Part shown: one piece after another, positions 19,189-26,633 of the stretch
Position numbering within the stretch: the stretch's first letter is position 1
How the letters are laid out: each line of letters opens with the position of its first letter
Assembly (NCBI RefSeq): GCF_014287355.1
Contig: NZ_JACOPE010000001.1
Span: 372,001-436,000, forward strand
Length of the DNA stretch: 64,000 bases
Direction of reading: 5' to 3'
DNA from: Ruminococcus hominis
GTDB taxonomy: Bacteria > Bacillota > Clostridia > Lachnospirales > Lachnospiraceae
Position numbers and translations under genes: made by a program
Notes under the pieces: generated by a model
Database searches by the model: none
Told to the model about the DNA's origin: nothing
What the model saw: the letters and a program-made list of their open reading frames with translations, nothing else

Positions 19189-19374
19189 ATGGCGAAGAAA
19201 GAAGAAAGATTTGAAGTTATATTTAGAGATGGAAGTTCGCTTAAAGATGAAGGGATTCGACAAATTCTTGTAGATAAGGAGACTGGAGTTAATTATCTTT
19301 GTTGGAAATCTGGATACGGGGCTGGTATTACACCTCTTCTGGATTCTGAAGGAAAAGTCATAGTTACTAAGTAA
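19189..19374 (+). CDS. Small DUF6440-like protein
   Basis: 61-residue protein with an excellent ribosome site (GAGGAGG). The phrases ILVDKETGVNYLCW and GAGITPLLDSEGKVIV match, from memory, the DUF6440 family of short proteins common in Firmicutes accessory DNA. They look like a single beta-rich domain. No signal peptide and no known function. It is the first gene of the accessory region. Confidence 0.7.
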   Translation: MAKKEERFEVIFRDGSSLKDEGIRQILVDKETGVNYLCWKSGYGAGITPLLDSEGKVIVTK

Positions 19375-19425
19375 AATTAAAGTTTGTAGAATTAAGAAAA
19401 TCGAAATTTATAAAGGAGAATATTG

Positions 19426-20028
19426 ATGAAATTATTTTTATGTTCGCACTTTTCAAGTGTAGGAAGTCTGATAAAGGAAGAAATTGAAAATAAGAAAGTC
19501 GCATTTATTCCAACAGCTTCACTGCGTGAAGGCTACACCGGTTATGTCGGCTCGGCTCGAAAATTATTCAAAAAGTTGGGAGCGATCGTAACTGAAATTG
19601 ATATTTCAACGGAGGCTTATTCAACGATACAGTCTGTTTTTGAAGAAGCAGATGTGATATATTTTACCGGCGGAAATTCTTTCTTTCTTATGGACCAGCT
19701 CCGTAAAACGGGAACTGATGGACTGCTGAAAAAGGAATTGGCAAATGGAAAATTGATGATCGGCGAGTCGGCAGGCGCAATTATATGCGCTCCAAGCATC
19801 CAATATATCGAGCAAATGGATGAAAAGCCGGAGGACTACTCACAAGAAGATGATGCAGGGATTGATTTGATTGATTTCTATGTTCTTCCGCATTATCTTA
19901 CAGCACCATTTAAGAAAGTTACCGAGAAAATAATGACTGAGTTTTCGGATTTGAATCTATGCCCAATTAACAACCGTCAGGGAATTGTAATTGATGGTGA
20001 AGATTCAAAGGTTATTTGCAAAGACTAA
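19426..20028 (+). CDS. Peptidase S51 / class I glutamine amidotransferase-like protein
   Basis: 200-residue protein of the dipeptidase E (S51) family, serine peptidases that cut after aspartate in Asp-X dipeptides or act on cyanophycin-like substrates. The nucleophile-elbow motif GESAGAII (serine at about residue 116) and the FTGGNSFFLMDQLR segment are diagnostic; VLPHYLTAPF supplies the usual histidine. ATG 19426 is favoured over the adjoining TTG because it is better spaced from AAAGGAG. A group II intron begins 17 bases beyond the stop, so the gene itself is whole. Confidence 0.88.
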   Translation: MKLFLCSHFSSVGSLIKEEIENKKVAFIPTASLREGYTGYVGSARKLFKKLGAIVTEIDISTEAYSTIQSVFEEADVIYFTGGNSFFLMDQLRKTGTDGLLKKELANGKLMIGESAGAIICAPSIQYIEQMDEKPEDYSQEDDAGIDLIDFYVLPHYLTAPFKKVTEKIMTEFSDLNLCPINNRQGIVIDGEDSKVICKD

Positions 20029-20044
20029 TTTGAAAATTCCAGTT

Positions 20045-21911
20045 GTGCGCCCAGCTAAGGGTGTGTAGTTAAGCCGGTGGGATTCCGGTTTATCCAAGGT
20101 TTAGCCAACCAGATAATAGCGAGTCTTGGGATGATGCCGGTAACGGCATCTGACAAGCGTAGACAGCAAGAAAGCAGGGTTGAATAGTGATTGAGCTTCG
20201 AAACGTTAACTTCAGTCGGTCGACGTCTTAACTGGTGCGGAAGACAATATCATGTAATGCGATATGGTGAGTGTTATGTGGCACTGCGGAGTCAGAGAAC
20301 CAATCATGTTTTACATTGTGAATACACATCAACTGGGGAGAACCTGCCATTTCTCGAAGAAGAGTATGAAATTGCAACTGAAAACGGAGTATTTCAAATG
20401 AATGGTAGGTGGTCGGACAATCCCATAGTACTGTAGAAGTCGGGCAATGCCGATGGAGGGAAGGGGATTGCATAGTAAAGGTCTTACTGAGGACACATTA
20501 TCCGTACTCAGGGACGGAGGAAATAATGGAAACGAAATTAGTAAGAATAGCTGAGATATCGGCAACATCAAAACATCCTATATTTACATCAGTGTACCGC
20601 CTGATAAATGAAGATATGCTAAAGCAATGCCATAAGGAATTAGATGGGAACAAAGCAGTCGGAATTGACAAGGTAACTAAGGATGAGTATGGGAAGAACC
20701 TTGATAGAAATATCAAGGAACTGGTACAGAGGTTGAAAAACAAATCCTTTAAGCCACTTCCGTCACTGAGGGTATATATACCTAAAGGAAATGGAAAGAA
20801 ACGACCATTAGGGATTGCTTCCTATGAAGATAAGATTGTACAAATGGCAGTGAAGAAAATACTGGGAGCTATTTATGAACCGAGATTCCTAAACTGCATG
20901 TATGGATTCAGACCGAATAGGGGGTGTCACGAAGCAATAAAAGAAGTATATCAACGGATAAGCTATGGAAAAATCAGCTATATCGTAGATGCCGATATCA
21001 AAGGTTTCTTTGACCATATCGACCATGATTGGATGATGAAGTTCCTTGAATGGAATATACAGGATAAGAACTTATTGTGGCTAATACGTAAATACCTTAA
21101 AGCAGGAATAATGGAGCAAGGAAAATTCGAGCCAACAGAGGAAGGTTCGGCACAAGGCTCAGTAATGAGTCCGATGCTTGCAAATATATACATGCATCAT
21201 GTACTGACGTTGTGGTTCAAGCTGGTGGTGCAAAGGGAAATGCAGGGAGAGTGTTTTCTCGTCAACTTTGCGGATGATTTTGTTGCAGGATTTCAATATA
21301 AGTCAGAAGCTGAAAGATACTATAAAGAGTTAAAGGAACGAATGGAAAAGTTTGGACTGGAGCTGGAAAGTAGTAAAAGCAGACTGATTGAATTTGGGAG
21401 ATTTGCAGAGCAGAATCGTAGAGCAAGAGGAGAATGTAAGCCTGAAACATTTGATTTTCTGGGATTTACCTTCTACTGTAGCAAAACTCGAAAGGGAGGT
21501 TTCGTGCCAAAGGTACAGACTTCAAGGAAGAAGTTTGAGCAAAAGGTTAGAGCATACAAGAACTGGATTTACGATAATCGAAATCGACCAATGCGAGAAA
21601 TAATTAAAGAGTTGAACGTAAAACTAATTGGACACTATCGGTATTATGGTGTTACATGGAATTTTCGGAAGATAACAACATTCCGGCATAGAGTACAACA
21701 GTTTCTATTCAAAGCCATGAATCGGAGAGGTTGTAGACGGGCATACACATGGAATGGATTTGTGGAAATGCTCAAGTATTACCCGTTAGCAAAACCTAAA
21801 ACGTACTATTGTTTATATTGAAGCGAATGTTACTATGAGGAGCCGTATGCGGGAAAGCCGCACGTACGGATCTGTGAGGGGCTAAGATTAAGAGGTCTTA
21901 GTCTACTCGAC
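20045..21911 (+). mobile_element. Apparently complete group II intron
   Basis: The 5' end GTGCGCCCAG at 20045 is a typical group II intron start. A structured region of about 480 bases precedes the reverse transcriptase gene. Domain V is plain at about 21839-21873 (GAGCCGTATGCGGGAAAGCC then GCACGTACGG), followed by a domain VI stem and an end in CTACTCGAC near 21911. About 1.87 kb in all. It sits in the 5' flank of the broken hydrolase gene and after the S51 gene, so it interrupts no reading frame I can identify. The 3' boundary is uncertain by a few bases. Confidence 0.88.
20526..21821 (+). CDS. ltrA: Group II intron reverse transcriptase/maturase
   Basis: 431-residue intron-encoded protein that helps the intron fold and splice and copies it into DNA. 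RT blocks are seen in order: RPLGIASYEDKIVQMAVKKI, YGFRPNRGCHEAI, DADIKGFFDHIDHDW, the GSAQGSVMSPMLANIYMH block and the active site NFADDF, with FADD in place of the commoner YADD. The maturase/X domain and the GIIM-type tail (LNVKLIGHYRYYGV) complete it. No HNH endonuclease domain follows, so target-primed insertion would rely on another primer, as in other endonuclease-minus introns. The start ATG 20526 follows CGGAGG. Upstream in-frame codons lie in the ribozyme part and are discounted. Confidence 0.93.
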   Translation: METKLVRIAEISATSKHPIFTSVYRLINEDMLKQCHKELDGNKAVGIDKVTKDEYGKNLDRNIKELVQRLKNKSFKPLPSLRVYIPKGNGKKRPLGIASYEDKIVQMAVKKILGAIYEPRFLNCMYGFRPNRGCHEAIKEVYQRISYGKISYIVDADIKGFFDHIDHDWMMKFLEWNIQDKNLLWLIRKYLKAGIMEQGKFEPTEEGSAQGSVMSPMLANIYMHHVLTLWFKLVVQREMQGECFLVNFADDFVAGFQYKSEAERYYKELKERMEKFGLELESSKSRLIEFGRFAEQNRRARGECKPETFDFLGFTFYCSKTRKGGFVPKVQTSRKKFEQKVRAYKNWIYDNRNRPMREIIKELNVKLIGHYRYYGVTWNFRKITTFRHRVQQFLFKAMNRRGCRRAYTWNGFVEMLKYYPLAKPKTYYCLY

Positions 21912-21956
21912 TGTCGAACACATGAAAATTTGAAGTTTACAGCGAGGTGAAAGAGG

Positions 21957-22697
21957 TTGAATTATGTAGAATATGGAAAAGAAAACAGCGATGTAATTAT
22001 CCTCTTACACGGAGGCGGTTTATCATGGTGGAATTACAAAGAGGTTGCTGAAAGACTTCAAACAGATTATCATGTGGTTTTGCCTATATTAGATGGTCAT
22101 GCAGGATGTGATAAGCAGTTTACGACGATAGAGAATAATGCTTTGGATATTATAGAATTTGTAAATAGCAAATTGGGCGGTTCTGTTTTAATGATGGGAG
22201 GACTATCGCTTGGAGGGCAGATTTTGCTTGAAATTTTATCTTAACGCAAAGATATATGTAAGTATGCAATAGTGGAAAGTGTACTTGTGATACCTTCAAA
22301 ATTTACATATTCTATGATTAAACCGGCGTTTGGAAGTTGCTATGACTTAATAAAGTATAAGTGGTTTTCAAAATTGCAATTCAAATCACTACGAATAAAG
22401 TCGAATTTGTTTGATGAATATTACAAAGATACTTGTGCTATTAGAAAGAGTGATATGATTGCCTTTTTACAGGAAAACTCAGTATATTCACTAAAAGATG
22501 GCATTGGAGAGTGTGAAGCAACCGTTCAAATTTATGTTGGAGAAAAAGAAAATCAATCAATGAAAAAATCTGCTAAAATCATTCATGAAAAATTGCAGGA
22601 TAGTTTTATAAAAGTTCTTCCTAATATGTTTCATGGAGAGTTTTCAATAAACCACGCAGATGATTATATGAGAAAACTATTAGAAATAGTAAAGTGA
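21957..22697 (+). pseudogene. Alpha/beta hydrolase broken by one in-frame stop
   Basis: Two open stretches, 21957-22244 and 22245-22697, lie in the same frame and are separated by a single TAA at 22242-22244. Read through, they give one alpha/beta hydrolase of about 246 residues: oxyanion region LLHGGGLSWWNY near the start, nucleophile elbow GGLSLGGQ just before the stop, and a C-terminal NMFHGEF supplying the likely catalytic histidine. The stop falls after the nucleophile, so no product could be active without suppression. A change from CAA or another sense codon would explain it. The frame opens at TTG 21957 behind an AGGTGAAAGAGG site, 46 bases after the intron. Confidence 0.85.
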
Positions 22698-22780
22698 AGG
22701 TAACTTTCAGTCTTCGGCAGAGACTGAAAGCAACAGAAGATTTGAATTTGTATGATTGAAATGAAAACTTCAAAAATATA

Positions 22781-22811
22781 TTGACTTGTACGTAACGTAC
22801 ACCCTTATACT
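22781..22811 (+). promoter_or_regulatory. MerR-type promoter with 19-bp spacer and operator palindrome
   Basis: TTGACT (22781-22786), a 19-base spacer, TATACT (22806-22811). Within the spacer, TGTACGTAACGTACA (22787-22801) is a perfect palindrome. A 19-bp spacer with a dyad between the -35 and -10 boxes is the hallmark of promoters that MerR proteins activate by untwisting DNA. Confidence 0.9.
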
Positions 22812-22834
22812 ATCATCATAAGGAGGTGCATCCG

Positions 22835-23719
22835 ATGTTATTGAATGAAATTATAAATGAGGTTGGAATGACAAAGCGTGCAGTTAAGTATTATGAAGAA
22901 AAAGGATTGCTGTCAGTGGATAAAGATAACAATGGTTATCGTAACTATACTGCACAAGATGTTGAAACTTTAAAAAAGATTTCAGTATATAGAAAACTCG
23001 GTATTAGTATTAAAGACATACAGAGCCTTTTGGAAACTGGCGACAAAAGTATTCTTCTTCGTATTTATCAAGAAAAAGTGCAGGAAAAAGTTTTAAAAGA
23101 CTCAGAACTTGAAGCTTTGAAGCAATTTATAGATGATGGTGACGCAGACAAAGCTAATGAGGCACTTGATTATCAAACCGTTGAAAATGCGATTGAGTCT
23201 TTGCTACCGGGAAAAGAATGGGGAGATTATTTTAAAAGTCATTTCAAACCATTTCTTAATGTAAGGTTGAAGACTCTGGAACAGAAGCAAGCACTACAGA
23301 ATATATTAGAATATTGCGATGAAACGACATTGAAAGTTCCTTTTATCATGGGAATAGGTGCGAAGATGATAGGTGGGGTTGCACAAGAAACCAGAACCGC
23401 AGATGAGATGATAGCCTATTATCGAGATATGAGTGAAAGTGACTACGAAAGCCTAAAAGAAAAAGTATGGAAAGGTGCTAAAATGAAAAACGGTATAATG
23501 AAATACCATCCGGCATTTGTTTCACAGAGAAAAATGCAGAAAGAGTTACAAAATAAAGGCTATAACGATATATTCATTCCTAATTTGATGGTTCTGTCTC
23601 CAACGTATGCAGAATATAAGAAAGCGTTAGATAATGTGAACGATAGAATGTGTAGAGAACTTGGACTGTATTATGATAGCAATTACAACTTAGTTATTAA
23701 AAAAGATAATTCTAAGTAA
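22835..23719 (+). CDS. MerR-family transcriptional regulator
   Basis: 294-residue one-component regulator. Residues 1-70 are the MerR winged helix (EVGMTKRAVKYYEEKGLL, GYRNYTAQDVETLKKISVYR), followed by the dimerisation helix (about 78-110) and a long C-terminal effector domain of about 180 residues that I do not recognise; it has no cysteine pattern of metal-sensing MerR proteins, so an organic ligand or drug is more likely. The start ATG 22835 follows AAGGAGG. The promoter upstream has the 19-bp MerR architecture, so it should regulate itself. No efflux or enzyme gene lies immediately downstream; a terminator follows. Confidence 0.9.
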   Translation: MLLNEIINEVGMTKRAVKYYEEKGLLSVDKDNNGYRNYTAQDVETLKKISVYRKLGISIKDIQSLLETGDKSILLRIYQEKVQEKVLKDSELEALKQFIDDGDADKANEALDYQTVENAIESLLPGKEWGDYFKSHFKPFLNVRLKTLEQKQALQNILEYCDETTLKVPFIMGIGAKMIGGVAQETRTADEMIAYYRDMSESDYESLKEKVWKGAKMKNGIMKYHPAFVSQRKMQKELQNKGYNDIFIPNLMVLSPTYAEYKKALDNVNDRMCRELGLYYDSNYNLVIKKDNSK

Positions 23720-23731
23720 AAGTTAAACTAC

Positions 23732-23769
23732 CCTTTGAGAAAGGAGAATCCTTTTCTCAAAGGATTTTT
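23732..23769 (+). terminator. Terminator of the MerR gene
   Basis: CCTTTGAGAAAGGA at 23732-23745 pairs with TCCTTTTCTCAAAGG at 23749-23763 (one bulged T), followed by ATTTTTT. Confidence 0.85.
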
Positions 23770-23971
23770 TCTATTTATACGGATATTCGCAAACTACAAG
23801 ATAAATCCAAAACTTCATATACTCTAAGCACAAGGAGGTTGAGGTTTGACTATGAACAACAGTTTAACAGAAGTACATGTATATCATTCATCGGAACTCC
23901 CGGCAAAAGGCTTGCAAAGGTGATTTCCCTTTCCTTTACGAGTACAAAGTTGTAGGTAATGATGATTTTGT

Positions 23972-24130
23972 ATGAATAAGGAGCGAACTGAGTTGAATAA
24001 AGAGTTAAAGGTTATAGATTTTTATTGTAAGAAGTGCAAGAAGAGTATGAGGATTTCATACATGGTAGGGAGACATCTGCAACAAGCGTATGCTGATGAT
24101 ACGCAAAGGTGCCATTCTAAGGACACATGA
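23972..24130 (+). CDS. Small cysteine-containing protein, probably truncated
   Basis: 52-residue frame starting at ATG 23972. The segment IDFYCKKCKKSMRISY holds one CxxC knuckle and resembles zinc-ribbon proteins carried by Lachnospiraceae integrative elements. The second CxxC expected in such ribbons is missing: only RCH follows. It is thus probably a degraded copy. The stop falls within the 5' arm of a terminator hairpin. Bases 23770-23971 upstream hold no other convincing gene, only a 23-codon frame at about 23852 that I cannot identify. Confidence 0.4.
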   Translation: MNKERTELNKELKVIDFYCKKCKKSMRISYMVGRHLQQAYADDTQRCHSKDT

Positions 24131-24182
24131 AAAATTAGAAACCAGTTTGAGGACTGGGACTGTTATTTATGTGTCCTTTTTT
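24119..24182 (+). terminator. Long-loop intrinsic terminator
   Basis: AAGGACACAT at 24119-24128 pairs with ATGTGTCCTT at 24169-24178, followed by TTTT. The loop contains a further small hairpin (CCAG/CTGG). Confidence 0.65.
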
Positions 24183-24267
24183 ATTTGCTGAAAATTACAT
24201 AATGAGGAGTATTTATCTGTCCTTAAACGTTTCTAGCCACAACAGAAACGAAAGGACGATAAAAGAT

Positions 24268-24581
24268 ATGTATAGAGAAGTAGATGAGTATAATGAAAAT
24301 GTGCAGCTTAAGATAGGTCAGAGAATACAGGAAAAAAGAATAGGAAAAGGGAGCGTTGGTGTTGATATGGAAGCTTACCTTGACATAACAGCAAATAGTT
24401 ATTCCAGATTGAACGTGGTGAAGTTAAATGTGATTTACCTAAATTGTTTGTTATCTGCCAGCTTTTGGATGTTAGTGCAGATTATATACTGTTTGGCAGA
24501 GTAAATGATGATGATAATAATGGAACTTTGACACAGGAGCAGATTGAGGCAATCAGGATTATGAAAAAAGCTTTTGCATAA
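24268..24581 (+). pseudogene. XRE-family regulator, frameshifted
   Basis: The frame from ATG 24268 reads IGQRIQEKRIGKGSVGVDM and YLDITANSYSR, helix-turn-helix style, then leaves the family. Shifting one base at about 24411 recovers the rest in another frame: IERGEVKCDLPKLFVICQL, LLDVSADYILFGRVNDDDN and a short tail ending at 24581. A single deleted base (AGATTGAACG in place of AGAATTGAACG) accounts for it. Intact, it would be an XRE repressor of about 105 residues of the type found in integrative elements. Confidence 0.82.
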
Positions 24582-24695
24582 TTACACTGATTAAGAGGCA
24601 TTATTAATAATGAAATATAATAAGAATGAATTGTTTACAAACGTGCTTTAAAATAGTAAAATTAAAGCATATTCGTAAAAGAAGAGGTGAGACAT

Positions 24696-25292
24696 TTGGA
24701 TTATATAGAAGAAATTAAGTGTATAGCTCGAAATAGCGGGGGATATGTCAGGACTTCTCAGATAGAGGAACTTGGTATTAGCAGACCGATGATTAAAAGA
24801 TACAAGGAATCAGGACTACTGGAACAGGTTAGCAGAGGAATTTATAGTGTAACAAATGAGATTTTGGATGAATATGTAGTATTGCAAAAACATTGTAATA
24901 AAGCAATTTTTTCTTATGGAACAGCACTATATTTGTGGGGAATGTCAGATCGGACACCACACATATTTGACATAACTGTACCACAGGGCACACATACATC
25001 ACATTTAAAAAAAGTAAACGAGGATTTAAGATTTCATTATGTAAAATCAGATTTTTATGAGATTGGTATAACGCAGACAATATCTCCACAAGGAGGAAAT
25101 GTTTTTCTATATGATAAAGAACGATGCATATGTGATCTTGTTCGTAATAAGGATAAGATAGAAATGCAGTTATACAGTCAGGCAATTAAAGAGTATTTTA
25201 AAGGAAAGAGCAATCAGAGAAAACTATTGAAATATTCGAAAATATTTAATGTTGAAGATAAAGTAAGGGTATATATGGAGGTATTAATGTGA
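24696..25292 (+). CDS. abiEi: AbiEi-family antitoxin / transcriptional repressor
   Basis: Antitoxin half of a type IV AbiE toxin-antitoxin system. About 198 residues: an N-terminal winged helix (residues 1-60, GGYVRTSQIEELGISRPMIK, then SRGIYSV) that binds its own promoter, and the AbiEi domain with AIFSYGTALYLWGMSDRTP, in which the SYGTALYLWG phrase is characteristic. TTG 24696 fits the AGAGGTGAG site best; GTG 24687 lies within that site and is less likely. It overlaps the toxin gene by 4 bases, as is usual for the pair. AbiE systems act in phage abortive infection and in stabilising elements. Confidence 0.9.
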   Translation: MDYIEEIKCIARNSGGYVRTSQIEELGISRPMIKRYKESGLLEQVSRGIYSVTNEILDEYVVLQKHCNKAIFSYGTALYLWGMSDRTPHIFDITVPQGTHTSHLKKVNEDLRFHYVKSDFYEIGITQTISPQGGNVFLYDKERCICDLVRNKDKIEMQLYSQAIKEYFKGKSNQRKLLKYSKIFNVEDKVRVYMEVLM

Positions 25293-26140
25293 AAACACCA
25301 GAACAGCTAAAAGGGAAAATAAGAAGTATTGCAGAAAAAAAGAATCTGCGTTCTCAAGAAGTACTACAGATGTATCTGTTTGAAAGAATATTAGAGAGAT
25401 TAGCAAAATCACCTTATTCAAAAAATTTTATACTTAAAGGCGGATTGCTAATATCTTCAATGATGGGAATAAGTGAACGAACTACGATGGATATGGATAC
25501 AACAGTTCGTGGAATTACTATGGAAGAAGATGAAATTGTAGAAGTAATAAAAAGCATCTTATTGGTTCCTGTAAATGATGGAATTGAATTTACATATGAA
25601 TCAATAGAGCCGATTAGAGATGACGATGCTTACAATAATTTCAGAGCACATATAAAAGCTCATTATGGTAAGATTAATGCACCGATGAAAATAGATATTA
25701 CAACGGGTGACAGCATTACGCCAGGAGCGGTAAGATATGAATATCCGTTATCTTTTGACGAGGAAAGTGTTGAGATAATGGCATATTCACTTGAGACAAT
25801 TCTTGCAGAAAAATATGAAACAATTATCAGAAGAAATATTGGAACCACACGTGCACGAGATTATTATGATTTACATATGTTATATCGGCAGCACCATGAT
25901 GAGGTTCGTATAGATATATTGAGGGAGGCAGTTTTACATACAGCTAAGAAAAGAGAATCATTAGAAGAAATTTATGATTGGGAAGAAATCTTAAAAGACA
26001 TATCGGAAGAACCAGCATTATATAAGCTATGGGAAAGATACGCAGAAGAAACCAGTTATGCAAGGGAATATTCGTTTGATGATGTCTTAAATACTGTTGA
26101 GACTATAGGCAGAGAATTAAATATCAGGAAAAGCTTATAA
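25289..26140 (+). CDS. abiEii: AbiEii-family nucleotidyltransferase toxin
   Basis: Toxin half of the AbiE pair, a DUF1814-type nucleotidyltransferase of 283 residues starting with GTG. The catalytic GS-like loop (LKGGLLISSMMG) and the metal-binding TMDMDTT motif (DxD) are seen, followed by YSLETILAEKYETI with the conserved glutamate and lysine, and TRARDYYDLHML near the C-terminal third. Characterised relatives use NTPs to modify tRNA and stop growth reversibly. The gene looks complete and overlaps its antitoxin by 4 bases. Confidence 0.92.
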   Translation: MKTPEQLKGKIRSIAEKKNLRSQEVLQMYLFERILERLAKSPYSKNFILKGGLLISSMMGISERTTMDMDTTVRGITMEEDEIVEVIKSILLVPVNDGIEFTYESIEPIRDDDAYNNFRAHIKAHYGKINAPMKIDITTGDSITPGAVRYEYPLSFDEESVEIMAYSLETILAEKYETIIRRNIGTTRARDYYDLHMLYRQHHDEVRIDILREAVLHTAKKRESLEEIYDWEEILKDISEEPALYKLWERYAEETSYAREYSFDDVLNTVETIGRELNIRKSL

Positions 26141-26169
26141 GAAGAAAAAAATATATGTTCGCCATGTGG

Positions 26170-26364
26170 TGACGATTTCCCCATTCTCATAAAGAAAATG
26201 AAGAAATCTATGGAATTCTTTCAGGTAACGGCAAAGCCATAATTGATGGAGAAGAAATCAGCCTTTCAACTGGAGACTGGCTAAAAATCGCACCTGTTGC
26301 AAAGCGTCAGTTTTTTGCATCCGATATTTTCGGAATTACTTATATCTGCATTCAGGTAAAATAA
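26170..26364 (+). pseudogene. Cupin-domain protein fragment
   Basis: A frame ending at 26364 reads HSHKENEEIYGILSGNGKAI, then IDGEEISLSTGDWLKIAPVA and a short tail, the metal-binding HxH-E half and second half of a small cupin. No start codon or ribosome site exists and the frame is blocked by a stop upstream, so the N-terminal part has been lost, probably when the neighbouring DNA was inserted. Confidence 0.75.
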
Positions 26365-26433
26365 AATTCTCTGGAACATTTTACAGCAGAGGACCCGTAA
26401 TCGGCTAATTAAAAGTATTTATTTACAAAAATG

Positions 26434-26460
26434 CACAGCTCCCGATGCGAGCTGTCTTTT
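26434..26460 (+). terminator. Intrinsic terminator before the surface island
   Basis: ACAGCTC (26434-26440), loop, GAGCTGT (26448-26454), then CTTTTTT. It isolates the following promoter from upstream transcription. Confidence 0.85.
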
Positions 26461-26505
26461 TTATTTGAATCTATATAAAATATGCATTTTATACGCATGA
26501 AGAAA

Positions 26506-26540
26506 TTGACAGAAAATTTCGGGGGGGGGGGGGGTATAAT
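26506..26540 (+). promoter_or_regulatory. Promoter with a 14-G tract in the spacer: probable phase-variable switch
   Basis: Both boxes are perfect consensus: TTGACA (26506-26511) and TATAAT (26535-26540). The 23-base spacer is GAAAATTTC plus 14 consecutive G (26521-26534). Eight G would give the optimal 17-bp spacing, so 14 G should leave the promoter poorly active, and slippage in the run would change its strength. No better -35 box sits 17 bases before TATAAT. It drives the PucR-type regulator of the pilus island. Confidence 0.85.
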
Positions 26541-26633
26541 TACACTGTATACTTATGCCACTTTTGAAAACACAACATCAGATGCTGGTACAACCAAAGT
26601 AGACAACAAAAGACGAATTTGACGAGGTGCTGA

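Noticed and set aside
26521..26534. G run as a simple sequencing artefact
   Set aside because: Its exact length may well be uncertain, but its position between two perfect promoter boxes makes a biological tract more likely; raw reads would decide the length.
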